A stretch of DNA of 64,000 bases from Modestobacter marinus. GTDB taxonomy: Bacteria; Actinomycetota; Actinomycetes; Mycobacteriales; Geodermatophilaceae. Under the pieces are notes generated by a model that worked only from the letters and a program-made list of their open reading frames with translations, had not been told where the DNA came from and ran no database searches. The stretch spans positions 62,001 to 126,000 of the forward strand of contig NZ_JABGCH010000005.1 of the NCBI RefSeq assembly GCF_019799945.1. Reading direction: 5' to 3'. How positions within the stretch are numbered: position 1 is the first letter of the stretch; each line of letters starts with the position of its first letter. The position numbers and the translations under genes are program-made. Shown in pieces: positions 59,398 through 64,000 of the stretch.

Positions 59398-61431
59398 GTG
59401 TCTCATCCTCCCGCCCTCTCCGAGACCGCCCCCGATCCCGTCCTCACCGCCGAGCGCGCGCACCTCGCGCACGCGGCCGACTGCCTGACCCGGATGCGCG
59501 CCTCCGCGGTCGCGGTCGCCGACGCCGGCGTCGACTCCTGGGCCTCCGAGCGGCTCGGCGCCGCCCGGGCTGAGCGGCTGCGGTCGCTGGCGTCCCACCC
59601 CGGCGTGCCCGCGTTCTTCGGCCGCACCGACGGGGAGTCCGAGACCTTCCACATCGGCCGCCGGCACGTCCGGGACGCGGCCGGCGACCCGGTGGTCATC
59701 GACTGGCGCGCGCCGATGAGCCGACCGTTCTACCAGGCCAGCGCCGCGGACCCGCAGGGCGTCGCCCGCCGCCGCCGGTTCGGGTTCGCCGGCGGGCAGC
59801 TGACCAGCTACGACGACGAGCTCCTCGGCGCCGGGGACGAGCACGAGAGCGACGTGTTGAGGCAGGAGATCGAGCGACCCCGCAGCGGCCCGATGCGGGA
59901 CATCGTGGCCACCATCCAGCCCGACCAGGACGACATCGTCCGGGCTCCGCTGGGCGAGTCGATCTGCGTGCAGGGCGCCCCCGGCACGGGCAAGACAGCG
60001 GTGGGGCTGCACCGCGCCGCCTACCTGCTCTACACGCACGGCGGGCAGCTGGCCCGCAGCGGCGTGCTGGTGGTGGGGCCGAACCGGGCGTTCCTGCGCT
60101 ACATCGAGCAGGTGCTGCCCGCGCTCGGAGAGGTCGACGTCGACCAGGCCACGGTGGCCGACCTGACCGCGCGGGTGACCGTCCGCGCGGAGGACCCCGC
60201 GGAGGTCGCCGTCCTCAAGGGCGACGCCCGGATGGCGCGGGTGCTGCACCGGGCGCTGTGGGGGCTGATCGGCAAGCCCACCGACTCCGTGCAGGTGCCG
60301 CTGGCCGGGCGGCGGTACCGGGTCGGACCGGACCGGCTCAAGCGGCTCGTCGACGACCTGCGCCGCGCCGGCACCGCCGCCGACGACCAGCAGCTGGTCC
60401 ACTACGCCGCCGGCCGGGAGCGGCTGGGCATGGCGCTGGCCGAGTACGCGCGGCGGCTCAAGGAGGCCGGCGGTGGCAGCCCGAGCGACGCCGAGACCCG
60501 CAGCGCCGCCCGCAGCGCCGAGGTACGGGCGTTCCTGGGCGCGCACTGGCCGGCCGTGGACGCCGCCGCCCTGGTCGCCGCGCTGTTCACCGAGCCCGAC
60601 CGGCTGGCCCGCGCGGCCCGCGGCGTCCTCACCGAGGAGGAGCAGGCCCTGCTGCACTGGCCCCGGGCGCCGCGCCCGGTGCGGACCGCGCCGTGGACCG
60701 CCGCCGACGCGGTGCTGGTGGACGAGGTCGCCGGGATGCTCGAGCGCACCGCCGGCTACGGCCACGTGGTGGTCGATGAGGCCCAGGACCTCTCGCCGAT
60801 GCAGTGCCGGGCGGTCGCCCGCCGGCTGGCCGCCGGGTCGCTCACCGTGCTGGGCGACCTCGCCCAGGCCACCAGCCCGTGGTCGGCGGCGGACTGGGCC
60901 GTCACGCTCGGCGCGCTGGGCCGGCCCGGGACGACGGTGCGTCCGCTGACCCGCGGCTACCGGGTGCCCGGCGAGGTGCTCGACTTCGCCAACCGGCTGC
61001 TGCCGCTGATCGCCCCGGCGCTGCCCGCGGCCACCGCCGCCCGGTCCGAGCCGGGGTCCCTGCGGCTGCGGCCGGTGTCGGCGCTGGCCGGGCCGCTGAC
61101 CGAGGTGGTCGCCGAGCTCGTGGCCGCCGAGGGCTCCACGGGGGTGGTCTGCGCGGACGCCGCGGTCGGTGAGGTGGTGGCGATGCTGGCCGCGGCCGGG
61201 CTGGAGGTGGCCGCGGTGGCCGACGACGGCGCCGCGCCCGCCCGGGTCGCCGTGGTCCCGGCGACGCTGGTCAAGGGGCTGGAGTTCGACCACGTCGTGG
61301 TGGTGGAGCCGGCCGCGATCGTGGCCGCGGAGCCGCGCGGGCTGCACCGGCTCTACGTCGTCCTCACCCGGGCGGTCAGCAGCATGGTGGTGCTGCACCG
61401 CGGTGAGCTGCCGGAGGTCCTGACCGGTTGA
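59398..61431 (+). CDS. helD: HelD-like RNA polymerase-recycling ATPase (UvrD superfamily)
   Basis: The 677-residue protein combines an N-terminal helical region with a secondary-channel-like arm (AHAADCLTRMRASAVAVADA). The HelD-specific segment FHIGRRHVRDAAGDPVVIDW and RAPMSRPFYQASAAD follows. Helicase motifs are Walker A VQGAPGTGKTAVGLHRAAYL (about 191-210), Walker B HVVVDEAQDLSPMQCRAVAR, motif III-like LGDLAQATSPW, and VVPATLVKGLEFDHVVVVEP near the end. HelD/HelR removes RNA polymerase from stalled complexes and in some actinobacteria confers rifamycin tolerance. The GTG at 59398 fits. The last codons overlap the start of the broken DUF2568 gene. Confidence 0.92.
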   Translation: MSHPPALSETAPDPVLTAERAHLAHAADCLTRMRASAVAVADAGVDSWASERLGAARAERLRSLASHPGVPAFFGRTDGESETFHIGRRHVRDAAGDPVVIDWRAPMSRPFYQASAADPQGVARRRRFGFAGGQLTSYDDELLGAGDEHESDVLRQEIERPRSGPMRDIVATIQPDQDDIVRAPLGESICVQGAPGTGKTAVGLHRAAYLLYTHGGQLARSGVLVVGPNRAFLRYIEQVLPALGEVDVDQATVADLTARVTVRAEDPAEVAVLKGDARMARVLHRALWGLIGKPTDSVQVPLAGRRYRVGPDRLKRLVDDLRRAGTAADDQQLVHYAAGRERLGMALAEYARRLKEAGGGSPSDAETRSAARSAEVRAFLGAHWPAVDAAALVAALFTEPDRLARAARGVLTEEEQALLHWPRAPRPVRTAPWTAADAVLVDEVAGMLERTAGYGHVVVDEAQDLSPMQCRAVARRLAAGSLTVLGDLAQATSPWSAADWAVTLGALGRPGTTVRPLTRGYRVPGEVLDFANRLLPLIAPALPAATAARSEPGSLRLRPVSALAGPLTEVVAELVAAEGSTGVVCADAAVGEVVAMLAAAGLEVAAVADDGAAPARVAVVPATLVKGLEFDHVVVVEPAAIVAAEPRGLHRLYVVLTRAVSSMVVLHRGELPEVLTG

Positions 61432-61784
61432 CGAGAGCACTGCTCTCGACAACTGCTGCCTGGTCGCCTTGGGGCTGCTCGGCTGGGGCGGCTGGCTGCT
61501 CGGTGGGGCGGCTGGCTGCTCGGTGGGGCCGGAGTGCTCCGCGTCGTCCTCGCGGTCACGCTGCCGGCCGCGGCCGCCGTCCTGTGGGGCCTGTTCGCGG
61601 CCCGCAGGCGACGTTCCCGTCGACCGGCGGCCGGCTCGCCGTCCAGCTGCTGGTCTTCGGCGGGGCGGCCGTGGTGCTCGCGCTGGCCGCCTCCCCGCGC
61701 TGGGGCGCGGCGTTCGCGGTGTTCGTGGCCGCGAACCTGGTCGGAGCGGCGCTGGCACCGGCGGTGGAGACCGTCGCGGCCTGA
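61428..61784 (+). pseudogene. DUF2568 (YrdB-like) membrane protein, multiply frameshifted
   Basis: Three consecutive reading frames each encode part of one small membrane protein: LVALGLLGWGGWLLGG, then LRVVLAVTLPAAAAVLWGLF, then PQATFPSTGGRLAVQLLVFG and VFVAANLVGAALAP. The frame breaks have visible causes. A 20-base tandem duplication lies at 61485-61504 and 61505-61524. One C is missing near 61597 (expected LFAAPQATFP). The N-terminal part also seems shortened around 61440-61450. Removing the duplicate and adding one base restores a continuous frame. The gene begins at a TTG within the helD stop. Confidence 0.8.
61485..61524 (+). repeat. 20-bp tandem duplication inside DUF2568 gene
   Basis: The unit GGGGCGGCTGGCTGCTCGGT occurs twice in direct succession at 61485-61504 and 61505-61524. 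Its insertion shifts the reading frame of the membrane protein. Confidence 0.95.
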
Positions 61785-61803
61785 CGGTCCCTAGGCTCCC
61801 GGC

Positions 61804-62658
61804 ATGGCCGCCTCGCTGCGCCAGGCGCTGCGCGCACCCGCCGCCCCCGTCGTCCTGGCCGACCTCGACCCGCGGGCCATCCCGCAGGCGCCCGGGCACA
61901 AGGAGGCGACGAAGGAGGCGACGCGCGCCGACGCCGCCCACCTGGCCGAGCTGCAGCGGCGCCTGTACGCCGAGGCCACCGGCGGCAGCCGGCGCCGCGT
62001 GCTGCTGGTGCTGCAGGGCATGGACACCAGCGGCAAGGGTGGCGTGGTGGAGCACGTCCTCGGCGCGGTGGAGCCGCACGGCGTGCACGCGGTCACCTTC
62101 GGCCGGCCGACGCCGGAGGAGCTGCGGCACTCCTTCCTCTGGCGGGTCCGCCGTGCGGTGCCCGCCCCCGGCATGATCGGCGTCTTCAACCGGTCTCACT
62201 ACGAGGACGTGCTGGTCAGCTGGGTGCGTCAGCTGGCCGAGCCCGAGGTGGTGGAGCGCCGCTACCGCGAGATCGTCCGGTTCGAGCGCCGGCTCGCCGA
62301 CGACGGCGTCACCGTCCTCAAGGTCTTCCTGCACGTGTCGCCGTGGGAGCAGAAGGAACGGCTGCTGGCCCGGCTCGACGACTCGGGCGCACGGTGGAAG
62401 TTCGACCCCTCCGACGTGGACGACCGGGCGCTGTGGCCGGAGTACCAGCGCGCCTACGCGGTCGCGCTCGAGCGCACCGACTCCGACGCGGCGCCGTGGT
62501 ACGTCGTCCCGGCCGACCGCAAGTGGTACCGCAACTGGGCGGTGGGGCGGCTGCTGCGCGAGACGCTCACCGAGCTGCAGCCGCGGCTGCCCGAACCGTC
62601 CTGGGACGTCGACGAGCAGCGCGACCGGCTGCTGGAGGAGCCGCCCCTCACCGGCTGA
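61804..62658 (+). CDS. Polyphosphate kinase 2 family (PPK2)
   Basis: The 284-residue protein has Walker A LQGMDTSGKGGVVEHVLGAV (72-80), the lid/Walker B region GMIGVFNRSHYEDVLVSWVR, RERLLARL-like helices (EQKERLLARLDD) and PWYVVPADRKWYRNWAVGRL, all typical of PPK2. The enzyme uses polyphosphate to phosphorylate nucleoside mono- or diphosphates; class I versus II/III cannot be fixed by eye. The short N-terminus (284 residues) suits a class I or III single-domain form. The last 11 bases overlap the convergent YihY gene. Confidence 0.93.
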   Translation: MAASLRQALRAPAAPVVLADLDPRAIPQAPGHKEATKEATRADAAHLAELQRRLYAEATGGSRRRVLLVLQGMDTSGKGGVVEHVLGAVEPHGVHAVTFGRPTPEELRHSFLWRVRRAVPAPGMIGVFNRSHYEDVLVSWVRQLAEPEVVERRYREIVRFERRLADDGVTVLKVFLHVSPWEQKERLLARLDDSGARWKFDPSDVDDRALWPEYQRAYAVALERTDSDAAPWYVVPADRKWYRNWAVGRLLRETLTELQPRLPEPSWDVDEQRDRLLEEPPLTG

Positions 62659-63484
62659 GCGCCGGCGTGCCGCGGCGGATCCGCTCGTCCAGCGCCTGGG
62701 TGCCCAGCCAGCCGGCCAGCAGCACCAGGTGCAGCAGGAACAGCCAGAAGCCGACGGCGACCACCCCGCCGACCACGGTCAGCCCGCCGAACGGGGCGCC
62801 CAGGTCGATCGGCAGGGCCAGGAACAGCACGAACCCCTGCAGGAAGCCGGACAGGCAGGCCGCGGTGAACAGGGCGCCGACGGCGACGGCGGACCACCGC
62901 AGCCGCTCGGCAGCCACCACCCGGAACACCCAGATCAGCGGCACGGTGAGCGCGGCGAGGACCGAGTAGTAGCCGACGGCGAACGCGGCGAGGCCCGAGC
63001 TGACCCCCGGCTCCTCCGCGAGCCGCGCCAGGGCCGCGCCGGCCACCAGCAGCGGGTACATCAGCAGCGGCGCCAGCAGCAGCAGGGGGAGGGACAGCGC
63101 GCGGCCGCGCCAGGCGGTGAACCGGTCCTGCGTGCTGCTGAACCGCAGCAGCGCCCGGCGCAGCCCCTCGCCGTAGAGGGAGATCGGCAGCAGGGTCAGC
63201 AGCGCCTCGACCGCGCTCAGCCCGGTGCCGGCCTCGGCCAGCCGGCCGAGCGCCCGGGGGGCGCCCAGTTCGGCCGGGAGCACCCCGGCGAGCTGGTCGG
63301 TCAGCTCCCGCACGGTGCCCGGGCTGGTCACCCAGCTGGTCAGGCCGAGGGCCAGCACCAGCCCCGGGACGACGGCGATCCCCGCGTAGAAGGTGAGCCC
63401 CGCGGCGATGAGCGCGGTGTCCCGCCCGCGCAGCCGGACCCGGACGGTGGCCAGCAGGCCGCGCACCTCTCTCGCCACCTGCAC
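62648..63484 (-). CDS. YihY/BrkB-family membrane protein
   Basis: The 278-residue protein has six hydrophobic helices and the YihY/virulence-factor-BrkB features: DTALIAAGLTFYAGIAVVPG, VLALGLTSWVTSPGTVRELT, LLALLMYPL-like stretches (LLLAPLLMYPLLVAGAALA) and FGGLTVVGGVVAVGFWLFLL. Family members (once misannotated as RNase BN) have unknown roles, possibly in transport or cell-envelope function. A GTG at 63484 starts it. It overlaps the 3' end of ppk2 by 11 bases. Confidence 0.92.
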   Translation of the reverse strand: MQVAREVRGLLATVRVRLRGRDTALIAAGLTFYAGIAVVPGLVLALGLTSWVTSPGTVRELTDQLAGVLPAELGAPRALGRLAEAGTGLSAVEALLTLLPISLYGEGLRRALLRFSSTQDRFTAWRGRALSLPLLLLAPLLMYPLLVAGAALARLAEEPGVSSGLAAFAVGYYSVLAALTVPLIWVFRVVAAERLRWSAVAVGALFTAACLSGFLQGFVLFLALPIDLGAPFGGLTVVGGVVAVGFWLFLLHLVLLAGWLGTQALDERIRRGTPALSR

Positions 63485-63530
63485 CGGGCCATGTCACCAG
63501 GTCGCGGGGCGTCGTGCCCGTCGAGGGGGG

Positions 63531-63674
63531 TCAGCCGAGGGCGGACACGAGAATCATGTAGCCGAACGCGACGACGATGATCAACGCGATCGTGACGAGG
63601 ATGAGCGTGCGTGCCCGGCTCCGTGGCAGCTTCTCCCCACCGTCGTCGGCGGGGCGCTTCGGTGCGGTGCTCAT
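63531..63674 (-). CDS. Tiny single-pass membrane protein
   Basis: The 47-residue ORF has a basic N-terminus (PKRPADDGGEKLPRSRAR) and one transmembrane helix (TLILVTIALIIVVAFGYMIL), ending near the membrane. GGGAGA precedes the ATG at 63674. Such small membrane proteins are frequent next to YihY-like genes, but I do not know a family. It is accepted because of its ribosome binding site, helix and clean codon use. Confidence 0.7.
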   Translation of the reverse strand: MSTAPKRPADDGGEKLPRSRARTLILVTIALIIVVAFGYMILVSALG

Positions 63675-63781
63675 GCGGTCTCCCGAGTGGCGTCGGAGGG
63701 AGCCGGCCGGGGGATGACCGGCTCTGTCTGGGTTCCCCGTGACCTGCCGCCCACGCATCGCCGCCCGCGTCAGCGGGTCGG

Positions 63782-64000
63782 TCACCGCCCCAGCAGGTGC
63801 TGGGCGGCGGCGAAGCCGCCCAGCCCGCTCACCGCGCCCCCGCGGACGGTCCCGCCCGACGACGCCGCGACCACCCGGGGGTGCACGGTCGCCACGCCCC
63901 AGCTGCCCGCCTCGGTGGGCTCGGCGGCCAGCGGCCAGGACAGGTCGCCGTGGAAGATGTGCCCGCCGGGCATGGCCAGCGAGGCCTCCACGTCCAGCGG
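63782..64000 (-). CDS. Phytoene desaturase-like FAD oxidoreductase, C-terminal end (cut by window)
   Basis: The reading frame enters from the right edge and ends at a TGA (63782), giving the last 72 residues. PGGHIFHGDLSWPLA, then GSWGVATVHPRVV and RGGAVSGLGGFAAAQHLLGR, are the closing elements of carotenoid-desaturase-like flavoproteins, where the final Gly-rich segment contacts FAD. The substrate is not knowable from this fragment. Confidence 0.85.
   Translation of the reverse strand, partial: PLDVEASLAMPGGHIFHGDLSWPLAAEPTEAGSWGVATVHPRVVAASSGGTVRGGAVSGLGGFAAAQHLLGR

Noticed and set aside
58492-62334. Very long minus-strand ORF (about 1280 codons) opposite helD and ppk2
   Set aside because: It is antisense to two clear genes, is low-complexity His/Gly/Arg/Gln-rich protein, and matches no family. 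It arises from the codon bias of the opposite strand.

Overview
The window is very GC-rich DNA (roughly 73-75 % by eye) with strong G/C third-codon bias, many GTG starts, GTGA/ATGA start-stop overlaps and short intergenic gaps. Mycothiol-type enzymes, an acVLRF1 release-factor homologue, an IdeR/DmdR-type iron box and a ZTP riboswitch ahead of glyA all point to a high-GC actinobacterium. Geodermatophilaceae (Blastococcus, Geodermatophilus, Modestobacter) is my best guess, from protein style only. I see no rRNA or tRNA genes, CRISPR arrays, insertion-sequence transposases or prophage genes.

Layout. 1-10 kb: the end of tldD with its pmbA partner, ZTP riboswitch-glyA, a Cys-rich small protein, an NlpC/P60 hydrolase, a YdeI-like protein, histidine phosphatase-nnrD, a gamma-class carbonic anhydrase homologue and a membrane-tethered sigma-like protein. 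10-18 kb: fatty-acid desaturase, zinc alcohol dehydrogenase, a marR-SnoaL cassette followed by a second copy of the dehydrogenase 3' end, a class III cyclase, MscS, and a wrecked BCCT transporter gene. 17.6-26 kb: acyl-CoA dehydrogenases, an iron-siderophore ABC importer under an iron box, a TetR regulator with its operator, ilvA and a short-chain dehydrogenase. 26-35 kb: pyruvate carboxylase, a frameshifted globin, a damaged GlxA/AraC regulator, and an 880-residue NhaA-DsbA-cNMP-thioredoxin-like fusion. 35-46 kb: a soluble PAS protein with a soluble chemoreceptor, a ygiB-ygiC-like pair, transport and redox genes, an amidase, and a hybrid histidine kinase ending in an RsbW-like ATPase domain. 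46-54 kb: FKBP isomerase, FBP-domain protein, ArsR-SRPBCC pair, old yellow enzyme, pckG and an MFS transporter. 53.5-64 kb: a sulfur cassette (Cys leader peptide, cysteine dioxygenase, rhodanese) followed by a copy of the MFS 3' end, a FadR-type regulator, acVLRF1, nitronate monooxygenase, an esterase, a DUF2382 protein, a HelD-like helicase, a broken DUF2568 gene, PPK2, a YihY protein and the end of a phytoene-desaturase-like gene.

How it fits together. Most of the window is housekeeping and stress physiology: one-carbon metabolism (glyA), the pyruvate-oxaloacetate-PEP node (pyc, pckG), iron uptake, sulfur-amino-acid catabolism, thiol/peroxide defence and cofactor repair (nnrD). Two patterns stand out. 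First, two small cassettes sit between a complete gene and a displaced duplicate of that gene's exact 3' end. Second, there is an unusual density of broken genes (BCCT, globin, GlxA regulator, DUF2568, two 3'-end fragments), which is either real decay or assembly indels and should be tested with reads.
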